This document shows, piece by piece, positions 12,431 to 22,054 of a stretch of 27,863 nucleotides of DNA. This stretch comes from Spirogloea muscicola. Taxonomy: Eukaryota; Streptophyta; Zygnematophyceae; Spirogloeales; Spirogloeaceae. Location of the stretch: contig WELB01000088.1 of NCBI GenBank assembly GCA_009602725.1, positions 87,952 through 115,814 on the forward strand, given 5' to 3'. The translations under genes were made by a program, and so were the position numbers. Position 1 is the stretch's first letter. Every line of letters begins with the position of its first letter. Under the pieces are notes generated by a model. That model saw nothing but the letters and a program-made list of their open reading frames with translations. It was not told the DNA's origin and searched no databases.

Positions 12431-13442
12431 ACAAGATCCAGATTCATTGGCCAGAACTATAGTGCTGACCACCAGGTGCGTCATTGTCAATGTGGTCACT
12501 TGACCGCGGCAAGGACTGGAAGCGCACTTTCAGATTGATACGTGCGAGTCTGGCAGGTCACTGTATCTTGCATGACCATGAGGTGTGCACCGCCAAATAA
12601 AGTGACCGCCATATGCAAGTGCATATTGACGAGGGCACCCAGATGATGATTGCAGCTGCATATGCGTGTGCTTGATGACTGCTGTTGACTTACTCAGGCC
12701 GCCAGACTGCTTAACAACAGCAAAGGGGATCCCTTGAAGGTACTTGAACCATAGAACAAAAGTGCACATTAGTGCCTCAATCTCCAGTGTACCACCATCT
12801 CTTGTACTCTGAGGTCAGCTTTTCTACTTACGCCCTGGTACCTTGCCCCGATGTGTGTAGTGGCAGCAATTTGAAAGCGGAGGTCTGGCGAGCTACTTCG
12901 GGTGCTCCTTAGGAGTTGGCACAGCCCATGGACAGTGGACACTAAAGCTTATGAGCAATCTATGCTTCTATGTCCTTCATCTCGTCTCCTCCAGAAGGTG
13001 GCAACTCACGTGTAGCAAAGTTGATAAGAGGCGACCCCACTGGAATAACTTTGCGCTTGGCTGTAGCATTGAAGCAAAAAGCCCCAGATGCATAAAAGGC
13101 TGCATTCGTACATCAAGCCGTCTGTCAGTGGAATCCAATAGCAGTGCATGCGCTGACCTCTATATGCATCAACATCAACTCCCAAGTGCCACATAATTGT
13201 CAAATGACAAGCTGACTCGACTAGGTCCTCCTCACTTGAGCTCCAAGCTCAAAGCTTCACTCGGTAAGGAGAACATTACTACGAGCATCTCACACCTCAG
13301 CTTCAGAGAGCAGTGCTCTGAACACCTCGCTTCTCAGCCAGCATACAGGTGCACGTGCATCACTTTGCCAGACTCTATGATGCAGGAAGTGGCTACCACT
13401 GCCATTTTCATACTCAGACATCCAGGTAAGTGCAGTGCTTAC
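12431..13442. other. Intergenic or unresolved last exons of the transporter gene
   Basis: The C-terminal exon of the neighbouring GPR1/FUN34 gene should lie here on the minus strand but could not be identified with confidence. A minus-strand frame near 12770-12690 (WFKYLQGIPFAVVKQSGG, then a GTAAGT-like donor) is protein-like but unassigned. No EPSP synthase N-terminal motif was found. No RNA gene is seen. Confidence 0.3.
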
Positions 13443-14758
13443 CACATAGGGCTGTGACCACACCTGCGTAACCTCCAGCACAGGTCCACCTGTGCTTCGC
13501 CTTCTCGTGATTGAACTCACCTGCGCGTAATCAGTACATGTGACTACCTGACTTTGACCAAGGTGCCCGCCTCCCAGGATTGACAGATTAGGTGCAGTCT
13601 GCTCATGCGCATGCTTCAAAAGACACCTGTCTGATGCATATGACAGCTGCACTTTGCTCCTAATGCACTTAGTTTACATACCTATCATCAGGATGATGAG
13701 GGTAATCTCCAGAGAAGTGAAGACAGCGATCACAGCCTTGCTGAGCAACAAGGAGCAGACCCACATGTATGTGTTGAAAATGAAGAAGCCCGTCAATATC
13801 CACCCCAGCATGTTGGGAACGTTCGGCTCTGGGATCTGCAACCATACTAGCAGTACAAGCCAATCAGCAGCAGATGCTTGGACACCCGCTATGCGACAAT
13901 GTGCAAGCGATGCTGTAAACGGCCTCATTTGTGCAAGTGCAACTGCAGCAGTTTCACCAGTCAGAAACTTCAAATTTGTGTGGCACTCACCACACGAGTC
14001 AAAACGAGGATGGTGAAGATGCTGAGAGAGAACCAGAAGCAGCCGTATGTTCCGAAAGCCGTCGCACCAAAGGTGTTATTCTTCTTGAATTCCCACATCC
14101 CAGCCAGGAACTGACCAAGGCCTCCATAGGCCAGTGCAACTGCAATCCATGCATAGTCAGGAGCCCAACCTGCCATGGATGAACGAGGATGATCCTCTCA
14201 GTTGCGACCATCAAGTTAGTTTAAGTCTGCAGGGAGTGCTTTACTTCTTCGAGCTTGCAGCCAGTAAGTGAAGGTGGCAAAAGCAATGGAGACACTGCAG
14301 CAGCATCACACATGTTTCAACAGGTTGAGTCATGAGGCAGTGCCTGCGTTGTGAGCAGAGAGTACAAAGGTGGTGAGAGCAAAGGCAGCCAATCCCAGGG
14401 GCCCCGGGTCTGCGATTTGGTTTGTTTGGTACTGCAAGGTGCAACATCGCCAACATCAGCAACAGCAACAGTTGTCCCCAAGGCAACGAACACCACAAGC
14501 CAGAGTGCGAATGGCCAACTGGCAGAGACTGACAAGCTGACGACCGACCACAGTTCATACAAGTCGAGATATCACAGGGTCGACTCAGACGAATCCTCTC
14601 ACAATTGCGGCAGCGTACGCGTCGACAGGTGCAGCAGAGCTGTAGGGGGCCTGCTGCGTGGCAGAGATGCGCCCGGTGGCCTGGCCGGGCGCGAACAGCC
14701 CGGCGCGCTGGCCGGGGGCGTAGGGTTGCGCGGGGTCCAGGCGGTCCATGGCGGCCAT
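13443..14758 (-). CDS. GPR1/FUN34/YaaH-family (SatP-type) acetate transporter, multi-exon, C-terminus unresolved
   Basis: Six-helix membrane proteins linked to acetate/succinate uptake in bacteria, fungi and algae (family knowledge). Exons seen on the minus strand: 14758-14603 (MAAMDRLDPAQPYAPGQRAG, hydrophilic N-tail), 14431-14344 (IADPGPLGLAAFALTTFVL then AHNAG, the family's NPAPLGL-like signature), 14294-14245, 14169-13991 (ALAYGGLGQFLAGMWEFKKN, then TFGATAFGTYGCFWFS, a very strong family signature), 13835-13682 (MLGWILTGFFIFNTYMW, two helices), a candidate 20-base microexon 13646-13627, 13598-13559 and 13472-13443 (GYAGVVTALC). Two points are unsettled. The exon ending at 14344 would need a GC donor, and its phase does not fit the next exon. 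The final exon, expected to include helix 6, was not found. Family assignment is firm; the exact model is not. Confidence 0.78.
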
Positions 14759-14871
14759 GGCGGCGCAGGCGGCGGGGCCGGGGGCGGGGGGCGGGGCGGG
14801 CGAGGCGTCAGGCCGCTGGGCAGCGCGGGCACCGTCGGGGAGTGGCTAGGCAGGAGCTCTGAGTAAGGGAA

Positions 14872-15005
14872 AACGAGTGTGTTAAGAGATGGGGGGCCGT
14901 GTGTGGCCAAGTACAAAGGCAAGCACGTTGACAAATGTACGTCAAGTGCTGCTAAGCTGACCCGCTCAGTAACCATGAGTCAGCACACAGAGGGCGCAAA
15001 CTGAT
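14872..15005 (-). mobile_element. Retroelement 3' end, subfamily I, copy 1
   Basis: Reading the minus strand, an ORF ends in CVLTHGY and a stop at 14966. A 3' UTR follows that includes GACGTACATTTGTCAA, GTGCTTGCCTTTGTACTTGG and CCACACACGG. The same UTR and the same peptide ending occur at 21755-21882 (minus) and, diverged, at 15460-15575 (plus). Together these mark one family by its 3' terminus. Confidence 0.75.
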
Positions 15006-15380
15006 GCTCGAATACAGCTCTGAGTAAGGGGCGGTAGTAGTCCGGCTGGAGGTGGCGGGCCGGCCGCCAAGCGACCCCGCCCGAGCTTATCCGGCGCGTG
15101 CGGCGCCTGCGCTGGCCAGCTCGGGCCAGTATAGATAGGAAGCGCGGCCAGATTGACTGGTGGCTGGCCAGTATCGAGTGGAGCTGGGGGGCCGGCGCGG
15201 GCCAAGCTCCACGAGGTGCCAGGCCCCGCCCGCTGCTTTTCAGGCACCCCCCCAGGCAGAGCTCACTTGTTTCACAGAGCTGCTTCTTCAGCTCCACTGC
15301 CCATTCAGCAGGGCTGTTTCCGGGCCCTTCCGCCCAGTCCGATCTCCTCGGGCCGGCCTGCCAAAGCCAGCGAGAGAATG

Positions 15381-15430
15381 GCTCGCCCATTGAGGATAGG
15401 GGCTGAAAGAAGCCAGCCCAAGAAATCCGG
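15381..15430 (-). mobile_element. Retroelement tail fragment, subfamily II
   Basis: On the minus strand it reads GGGCTGGCTTCTTTCAGCCCC followed by TATCCTCAATGGGCGAGCC. This is the terminal hairpin and end of subfamily II (compare 15790-15845, 22190-22245, 16405-16450 and 26100-26150). It is fused to the plus-strand subfamily I fragment that follows. Confidence 0.65.
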
Positions 15431-15454
15431 CGCCCCTCCCTCTAGTATTCATGC

Positions 15455-15580
15455 ATCGAGTAGTGACCTTTATGTTTTGACCCGTGGTTATTGAGCGGGT
15501 CAATCTGCTGTAGGTTATGTAGATTTTTAGATGTGCTTGCCTTTGTACCTGGCCATTTGGCCTACATTTCTTTCTAATAC
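15455..15580 (+). mobile_element. Retroelement 3' end, subfamily I, copy 2
   Basis: A plus-strand frame ends in SSDLYVLTRGY with its stop at 15492-15494. The short UTR that follows contains GTGCTTGCCTTTGTACCTGG, the subfamily I sequence. It is oriented opposite to the copy at 14872-15005, so the two diverge from a common centre. Confidence 0.7.
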
Positions 15581-15599
15581 ACGATCTTTCCTCCCTGCC

Positions 15600-15860
15600 T
15601 TTGCCTGATCAGTGTTTTGGCTTGAATTGGCCATCCTCTTCATTTCGTGCGCACCGCGTGCATCCCTTTCCCGTTGGGAGCCCAGCATCTCTGATCTGCG
15701 GCTGCTTAGCAGGGGTTACTGAGTGTCTCGTAGCAGCTTTGTTTCTGTTACTTAGCGCTTCCCCTGGCCCCCTTCTCGTACTCTGTTCATTCTTTTTCGG
15801 GCTGGTTGTTCCAGCCCCTATTCTCAATGGGCGAGCACTTTCTTCTTTCCCGTTGGGGGT
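15600..15860 (+). mobile_element. Retroelement 3' end, subfamily II, copy 1
   Basis: It contains TCATTTCGTGCGCACCGCG, then an ORF end DLRLLSRGY-stop (about 15697-15722), then a UTR with CGCTTCCCCTGGCCCCCTTC and TCGTACTCTGTTCATTC. A perfect hairpin follows, GGGCTGG (15799-15805) / CCAGCCC (15811-15817), and then TATTCTCAATGGGCGAGCAC and a pyrimidine-rich end. Nearly the same sequence recurs at 22055-22245 (plus) and, inverted, at 26095-26280. Confidence 0.8.
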
Positions 15861-16031
15861 CTGCGTCGTCACTGTCCACTCCGCCCTGCGCACGTGTCGA
15901 GCAGCAACCGCCTCGAGGGCGTCCCGTCACGTGCCGCCCGCGGCACCTTGCTCCACGTGGGATGCTTCCAAGCCCGCCGCGTGACTTCTTCCAAATCCCG
16001 TTCGCGCAAGCCTAAAAGCCCTCCGATCTCA

Positions 16032-16063
16032 AGGGTCTCATCATCGACGAATGATGAGACCCT
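16032..16063. repeat. Perfect 13-base-pair inverted repeat
   Basis: AGGGTCTCATCAT (16032-16044) is followed by CGACGA and then the exact reverse complement ATGATGAGACCCT (16051-16063). It lies inside the retroelement cluster, in a stretch with open frames on both strands. It is not part of the shared tail hairpin. Confidence 0.85.
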
Positions 16064-16274
16064 CCTGCTCAGCGAGGCAGGTGTACAGGTGGATGGATAA
16101 TGGGGGTCTGCCAACGACCCGTACTGGCGACCTGCGTCGCCCGGGAGCCAGCCGGCACCGCCCACGCCTGGGGCATCGGGACGGCCACGCAGTCAACCGG
16201 CTGTGGTCCACCGTGGAGACTAGGGGTAGCTGTAAGGTCATCATCATCTGTATGTGCACACTCGTAGCTGCCAG

Positions 16275-16345
16275 AGTATATATATCTGGGCAGGCCTCTC
16301 ACAGCCATTGCATTACATGGAGAGCAGTGTTTCTTTTTTTCCATT
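16275..16345 (+). mobile_element. Retroelement tail fragment with hairpin
   Basis: A TATATATA run is followed by GGGCAGGCCTCTCACAGCCA and TTGCATTACATGGAGAGCAG, then T-rich sequence. It matches the tails at 18318-18370 and 18025-18080. The first stem arm has one mismatch. Confidence 0.5.
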
Positions 16346-16389
16346 GACTGTCCTGCTTCCATTGTGCTCTCAGATTGTCAGCTTAGCCC

Positions 16390-16500
16390 CTCTAAAAGGA
16401 TAAGGGCTCGCCCATTGAGGATAGGGGCTGGACAAGCCAGCCCAAAAATAGAATGAGCAAAGTACAAGAAGGGGGCCAGGGAAACCTAAAACCTTCTCCA
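16390..16500 (-). mobile_element. Retroelement tail, subfamily II, inverted
   Basis: This is the inverted counterpart of the 15790-15845 tail: CGCCCATTGAGGATAGGGG, then GGGCTGG (16425-16431) / CCAGCCC (16437-16443), then AATGAGCAAAGTACAAGAAG and GGGGCCAGGGAAACC. Only the 3' terminus is present. Confidence 0.7.
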
Positions 16501-16681
16501 TTTCGTACAGTGTACTGGCTCGCTTTGGCCTTCCATCTCATTCAGGCACACCGCCCGCCTTCTTCATCGTTAGCCACATGTTCTGCTGAGTCATCTGTGC
16601 TTTCGGATCAGGCTTCCCTCTTGACCTTGCTCAATCTTCGTGGGCAAGCTTTTCCCAGCCTCGCCACATCTGAAGGGGCTT

Positions 16682-16810
16682 CTTCTTCTTGGGCTGGCCT
16701 TTCAAAGAGAGAAGGCGCGCGGAGCGCATGAAATGGAAGGGAGGCCAATTCAAGCCAATACAGTGTTCAGGCAGAGTCCAGTGCAGATTAAACAAAGCTA
16801 CATGACACGG
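16682..16810 (-). mobile_element. Retroelement tail fragment, copy of 18545-18668
   Basis: AGAGAGAAGGCGCGCGGAGC, GCATGAAATGG, then GAGGCCAATTCAAGCC, TGTTCAGGCAGAG and AAACAAAGCTACAT are shared in the same order with 18570-18668. A shorter inverted match lies at 15605-15660. The left edge (CTTGGGCTGGCCTTTCA, 16690-16706) is a tail in the other orientation, so the junction is tail to tail. Confidence 0.65.
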
Positions 16811-17430
16811 AGACCTGAAGTAAGCCTTCAAAAGGAGAGAGAAGCCACTGCCTCCACCAGATTAGGCTCTATCCTCTATAGAAGAGCCTTCACTTTTGTA
16901 TTCAGCCGAGGTTCTCACTAGAGCTCGTCTCACTCTCCGCACTGCTGACAGCCGTCGCCCCCCTGGGTGAGCCACGTTCATTCTCCACAAAGGACTTAGG
17001 GGGTAGAGCCATCCCTTCTGTGCCCTCATTTCACCCCCTGGCATTCGAACTCCATCCTATATGTCGAAGTGCTGACTTTAAGAGATCGTCATCATCCGCT
17101 TTTTGTGATGCACTGGTATTCGTGGCTAACATGAGTGTTGCATCTATCTCTATGAGTAATATTCCACTTCTCCTGGTGCCCCTTGTGTTTCACTATTTGC
17201 AACCAGGGATCGTGCTACTTGGTAGGAAGAACGTCATGGAGCCAGTGTTCTTGCTCACTGCATTTCTGCATCGATGTTGGCCCGCAATCCAGAAACGCAT
17301 GTTCCAAGCACAGCTCAATATTGCCGCTTTTTGAAATCTGCAGTACTCGTGGGTGGGCTTGACGTTATGTCAACAACCAAACGGTGTCCTGAGAAAAATC
17401 AGCTACTCCATTTTGTCATTGAGTTGCTCA
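16811..17430. other. Unassigned sequence within the repeat cluster
   Basis: Short plus-strand frames exist, but nothing recognisable is encoded. Parts look like degraded retroelement UTR. No gene is called. Confidence 0.3.
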
Positions 17431-17480
17431 ACCTAAACCCTAAACCCAAAACCTGAAGCTAAACCCTAAACTCTAAACTC
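17431..17480 (+). repeat. Interstitial telomere-like array (CCCTAAA type)
   Basis: A degenerate run contains AACCTAAACCCTAAACCC, AAACCTGAAGCTAAACCC and TAAACTCTAAACTCC. CCCTAAA/TTTAGGG is the telomere repeat of land plants and many green algae. The array is short and imperfect and lies between retroelement tails, so it is interstitial and not a chromosome end. Confidence 0.75.
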
Positions 17481-18080
17481 CTTCAATCCGTTGGGCTGGC
17501 CTCTCACAGCATAGCCTTTCACTAGGAGCTCTTGTCCTCTGGACCTTCTTCATCCCTTTGTGGGAGACTGGCTTTTCACACCCTCGCCCTATGCAGGAGA
17601 GCTAATTCTCCTAGCCATTCACAGCCACTGCCTCCGTCTCGAAATAGCTCGTCTTCCGTGCATGCAGCAAGGTCTCCATCAGTCACAGCCTCCACTGGGG
17701 TCGCCTACTGTGACAGTCTCCAGCCACTGGCTTCCGTAGCGGTGCTCCGGCTCTCAAGTTAGCCAGTCGGATCTGTGTGAGCTCAGTACACTCGTGGTTA
17801 CTCAAGTTCCCCTTCAGCCGGCTCTCGCACAGTCACCATAGACCCCATTAGCATAGGGCTTTGCCTTGTGTAGCCCCCTTCTCTGAACTAATTTTTGCCC
17901 AACAGTGTGTTGGCTTGACTTTGTCTCGCTTTCATGTCATGTGTGCTGTGCACCATCTCTCCAATGCGAGCTCCACGAGAGTTGGTTCGAATTCTTCCAC
18001 TTTCCGGCTCATACGGACTTTCTCTCCTTACTTGGCTGGCATCTCACAGCCATCGCCTTACTAAAAAGAGCTCATTCTCA
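17481..18080 (+). mobile_element. Degraded retroelement 3' ends in tandem, same orientation
   Basis: Three tail-like units read on the plus strand: near 17490 (GGGCTGGCCTCTCACAGC, then CACTAGGAGCTC), near 17560 (ACTGGCTTTTCACACCCTCG, then AGGAGAGCTAATTC) and near 18030 (TGGCTG 18033-18038 / CAGCCA 18047-18052, then AAAAAGAGCTCATTC). Each consists of the hairpin region followed about 20 bases later by a GAGCT-rich end. No intact coding sequence remains. Confidence 0.55.
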
Positions 18081-18690
18081 ACACATAGATCTTCACTGTA
18101 TAAATAACTTCAGCACTCTTTTCACTTCGATGCTTCTCCGCACCACAACTCCGGGCACTCCACAAGCCACCCACAGGGCAACAAACCGACACCTTCGCCC
18201 TCTGGTTAGTTCAATCTGCACTTGCTGACTACAGGTCATTCAGCGTCCACTTGCAGAAGTCACGGAGAGTAATGCCGTTATTATCGAACATTCTGGCCCT
18301 TTCAGACCGTGTTATTTCTTAGGGCTGGCCTCTCACAGCCATTGTCTTCCATTGAATGAGCTCTCTTTCTTCACCCACCTTGTCGAGGAAGCTGACCATC
18401 TCCCCACACAAACGAATTGTGTCCTTTCTCTTTATGTTCGTCCGCATACTGAGGTGGCACCTACCCAAGCATCCGTTCAGCCGTCTCGGCAACCCATTCG
18501 GTCATCAAGGTCTAGAGAAGAAAAGACGCTTCCAGGTGAGGGCGGTGGCTGTGAGTGGCCAGCCCAGAAGAGAGAGAGAAGGCGCGCGGGGCGCATGAAA
18601 TGAAATGGAGGCCAATTCAAGCCGATACATTGTTCAGGCAGAGCCTAGGGCAAACTAAACGGGCTACATACTACGGAAAACATAATACAG
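18081..18690. mobile_element. Further retroelement tails, both orientations
   Basis: A plus-strand tail lies at 18318-18370 (GGCTG 18323-18327 / CAGCC 18336-18340, then ATTGAATGAGCTC). A minus-strand tail lies at about 18540-18668 (GGTGGCTGTGAGTGGCCAGC, then AGAGAAGGCGCGCGGGGCGC). The latter is the second copy of the repeat at 16700-16810. Confidence 0.6.
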
Positions 18691-19187
18691 AAAGAGACTG
18701 AACGAAGAGGGCGGGATTGTGTAAGGTATTGTAGCAGGCATGTACTAATGAAAATATGGAGTCTGTAGTAACTCTCACCACCAATTGTCAGTCGTCAGGC
18801 AGCCACCCTCGTCAAGCTGGGCGTGTGGACTAAGTTCGCGCTCGAAGCGTGAGCAACTGGCTATCCCAGAGTATTTCTATACGCTTCAGTGTAAAGAAGA
18901 GCTAAGGATATGATGTGTCAATTCCATCATGGCTAGCCACGTGCTGCTACACCGACGCAGCAGCCTGCTTCTGTGAACTGAACTCGGTTGCAAGGCGCCC
19001 GTCGCCGCCATGGCAACTCTGTCTGTGACAGTCACAGCGATGGCAAGGAGGAGGAGGAGCGCACCACCCGCTGAGCAAGCTGGCGGCTTGTCCCGCGGGC
19101 CTGCCATCTGAAGTCTTGTGAAGTCTTGTCGACCTTGCCAGTGCCAGCTTACTTGGCTCCAAATTGCTGCGCTGGGCTCGTGAAGCC
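18691..19187. promoter_or_regulatory. 5' flank of the DWARF27-like gene
   Basis: No repeat or coding signal is seen. It presumably contains the promoter and 5' UTR of the gene starting at 19188. No clear TATA or CCAAT element is evident. Confidence 0.3.
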
Positions 19188-20921
19188 ATGTTGGCGCGGG
19201 TGAGATCCGCAGCCGTGCCGCAGTGTCTGCCTCCATCGGCTGCAGCGCTAGTTCAGCGTCACCTCAACAGCGCGCTGGTCCGGAGCAGCACTGCTTTCGC
19301 AGCGGAGGGCGCAGCAGCCACTTCTACTCGCCCCAAGGGTTCGCCAGCACCTACCGGCAGGGCAGGCGCTGGAGCACCAGTACCCGCCCGACGGCAGTGC
19401 AGCGCACTGGCATCAAGCTCAAGACCTGCCGCGGTGGTCGCACAGGCAGCGGCGCAGGCTGCCACAGTGTACCAACCGGGCTTGCTGGACGACATCTTCC
19501 TCGCACTTTTCCGGAGGAAGATGGTGGCGGTGAGCGGGAGACGCCTCTAATGCAGCCATTGCTGCCCTTCCACAAGTCCTTGTGCCAGCAGCCAGGCCGG
19601 GTGACCAAGACATGGCACTTGATTGCGCGACAGAGCAAGTGGGCTGTGGCAGGAAGTGGGCTGGGATTCTGGGCGCCCAGGATATGACGGTCTTGTGGAT
19701 GTGGCCCGCCGTCTCCTGGCCAAGCACCGCAGCCGCCTAGACACGGAGGAGGCCACGGTGAGCCATCAGAGATTGCAACCTTGTCCTCTGATGCCTCTGG
19801 TGGGCTGCCAAGGCTACTCTGTAGCTTTCAAGAACAGCCTGGGCCGACTGCTGAGCAAGTCATCTCTTGCACATCAGAACTTTGCACGCGGCACCTCACC
19901 GTTCTGCCATGTTGAACGCAGGTGCGCATCTTGAGGTCCCTGTTTCCACCAGCTCTGCTCCCGCTCTTCAGGCTCCTTATTGCAAATCTGGGCGACGGCA
20001 AGCCCGCAGCCTGGCTCACGGCTCGTGTCACGCAGATGACATGCCAATGGCTAATGGGTCCATGCCACATGACGACTGTCGAGTGGCCAGATGGTAGCCG
20101 GCTCAGCAGCGGAGTAAGTGGGCCCCTCGAATGCATGCTCACCTGCCTATAGGCATGACCTGCCTGTAGGCAGCAATGGCGCTTACTGTCCCAAGACTCT
20201 GCTAGAGAAAGTGCTTGCCATGCCAACTATGCTCAGGGTCATGTCGATTGCATAGCAGGTAAAGGTGGAGAAGTGCCGGTACTTGGAGGAGAGCAAGTGC
20301 ACAGGCATCTGCATCCACACTTGCAAGCTACCCACGCAGGTCAGGCTCCACACTGCTGCAGATGATGTCCTCTATCCTGTAATTCATAGGGCATACTAAC
20401 TTTGGTGGAGAAGCACATGCCATGCACAGGCAGCACCAAAGCACACTTTTCAAGCGCCTGCCTTAGCAAGTTGCTCTGCAGGAATTCATCAGCAGGGACA
20501 TGGGGATCGCCCTCTCCATGGAGCCCAACTTTGAGGATTACAGCTGCGAGGTCAGCAGGACAGTTCTACAGACATTTCGAGGAATTCAGATGTGATGTCA
20601 TTATAGTTCAATAGAACTCAATCATAGGACAGCTTAAAGCATCTTTCTTGGTTGCTAGTCAACTGCAGCTCGTGTTAAAAGTCCACATATGTATTGTTGG
20701 TCCTCAATCCTGGCATTTACAGCCGGCACACGGTCTTCACTTAGAGAGCCACCTGTCTTCATATGGCTGTGCAGTTCAAGTTTGGCATCTCGGCTCGGCT
20801 ACGAGACTTGGATGAAGACCTTAAGAAGCCATGCCTCCATGATTGTCCCAATGCAACACTCTCGATTTCATCCCCTTCGTTTCCTTTCACTCCTTGCCCC
20901 CAACTCAATGTTACTCAATGA
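19188..20921 (+). CDS. DWARF27-like (DUF4033) carotenoid isomerase, 6 exons
   Basis: D27 in land plants is a plastid iron-binding protein that isomerises all-trans to 9-cis beta-carotene, the first committed step to strigolactones; paralogues act elsewhere in carotenoid metabolism (family knowledge). Exons are 19188-19529, 19653-19757, 19922-20113, 20259-20339, 20482-20550 and 20775-20921. All are GT-AG and in phase and give 311 residues. Residues 1 to about 95 are Ala/Ser/Arg-rich, a likely plastid transit peptide. Family landmarks follow: VYQPGLLDDIFLALFRRKM, PGYDGLVDVARRLL, WLMGPC, then the conserved Cys-rich core VEKCRYLEESKCTGIC, THTCKLP-like HTCKLPTQEFI, MEPNFEDYSCEFKFG and KKPCLHDCPN. 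Every cysteine expected in that core appears present. The start is the first ATG in frame. Green-algal D27-like proteins need not make strigolactones; which paralogue class this is cannot be decided here. Confidence 0.9.
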
Positions 20922-21584
20922 GCAGTATTGTGCAGGGTCACGATTCTGCTTATCTTTTCTAATTATGAAGTGGCTCTCTCAAGATTGACTACATATCATT
21001 GAGGGCAAGGAAATTTGTTTCGAAACTTCGATCTGCAGGCGCTACACTGGTGATGCTTGCTTCTCAGAGACATTGAGTCAGTCAATAAGCTGTGGTGGGC
21101 ACATTGTAGGGGAACTTGAAACGTGGCATGTGATTGAGCAGGTCACTGTATAGCACGCAGAGCTGCAACGTCCTAAGGTGGCCAACCAGGGGGCTCTATT
21201 CCTTGGCGGTGCATGCTCATGTAGGCCCCAAAGGTGGTACAAGCAGGTATCATTGGAGGCACAAAGTTGTGTCTGCACAATAAGCAACTCGCAAGACGAA
21301 GACAGAAGCAACAAACACAGAAGGCTGACTAGCCCTGGCCAAAGGTATGTCAGTCCCTACGGTGTACATAAAATGGACACATTGGTGATCCTCTTTGCTT
21401 GCATCTGTGTAAACGTTGTCGTGCAATCTTGGACTGGACACGCGGGTTGGACAGTCAGCTGAGGCAGGACTCCTCTGTCGAGATTGGGATGGAGATGCTG
21501 CACATTTATGAGGCCCTTGCCTTGGGATGAGCTTGCTTACTTGTGCCCACCGCGCCCCGTTCAATAAGGCGACCGCCCCATGAT
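20922..21584. other. Intergenic 3' of the DWARF27-like gene
   Basis: No recognisable gene. It contains the 3' UTR of the upstream gene and about 600 bases without clear repeats. Short open frames are present but have no recognisable content. Confidence 0.35.
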
Positions 21585-21660
21585 AAGAAGTCGAATGCGG
21601 CTGCTGCTATTCAAAGAGCGGCTGTAACAGCCAGCCAGGTGCATACAGACGTTAAGTGGC
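21585..21660 (-). mobile_element. Retroelement tail, subfamily III, copy 1
   Basis: On the minus strand: CTGTATGCACCTGGCTGGCT, GTTACAGCCGCTC, then AGCAGCAGCCGC. The same block occurs at 21920-22010, 25684-25740 and 27195-27300, all minus. The hairpin GGCTG/CAGCC is present (21620-21624 / 21628-21632). Confidence 0.65.
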
Positions 21661-21749
21661 CACCCCGCTCGCATCAACCCCGCCTGGGGATTATCCCGGA
21701 GAGAGGTTGGAGAATGCTCACCACCTTCGGGGCCACTTCAGAAAAATGA

Positions 21750-21890
21750 TCAAGAGATGAGGGCCTGTGTGGCCAAGTACAAAGGCAAGCACATTGACAA
21801 ATGTACGTCACCTGCTGCTAAGCTGAACCGCTCAGTAACCACGAGTCAGCACATAGAGGTCGCTAAATGATGCCCGAATACGGGACGGCA
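21750..21890 (-). mobile_element. Retroelement 3' end, subfamily I, copy 3
   Basis: On the minus strand an ORF ends in DLYVLTRGY-stop, followed by a UTR with GACGTACATTTGTCAATGTG and CTTGCCTTTGTACTTGGCC. It matches 14872-15005 over about 120 bases with few differences, so both insertions are fairly young or derive from one source. Confidence 0.75.
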
Positions 21891-21919
21891 ATGGACAAGC
21901 TCTTGAGCTACCAGCAGGA

Positions 21920-22015
21920 AAGTGGCTGCTGATATTTAAGGAGCGGCTGTGAAAGCCAGCCAGATGCATACAGGTATTTATGACGGAGCCACAGGCTAGG
22001 CAGCCAGGGCGCTCT
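21920..22015 (-). mobile_element. Retroelement 3' end, subfamily III, copy 2
   Basis: On the minus strand: GCGCCCTGGCTGCCTAGCC, TGGCTCCGTCATAAATACC, TGTATGCATCTGGCTGGC, then ATATCAGCAGCCAC. The hairpin GGCTG (21945-21949) / CAGCC (21957-21961) is present. It closely matches 27195-27300. Confidence 0.7.
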
Positions 22016-22054
22016 TAGCCCTCGCTGCTGCCTCTGGCTCTGGCCAGGGGACCC

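Noticed and set aside
14331-14360. AHNAG-TA segment taken briefly as the EPSP synthase NAGTAMRP motif
   Set aside because: It lies in a different gene and is the HN-G motif of the GPR1/FUN34 family.
13443-14758. First reading of the membrane protein as a SCAMP
   Set aside because: The LGQFLAGMWEFKKN and TFGATAFGTYG signatures are specific to GPR1/FUN34/YaaH proteins.
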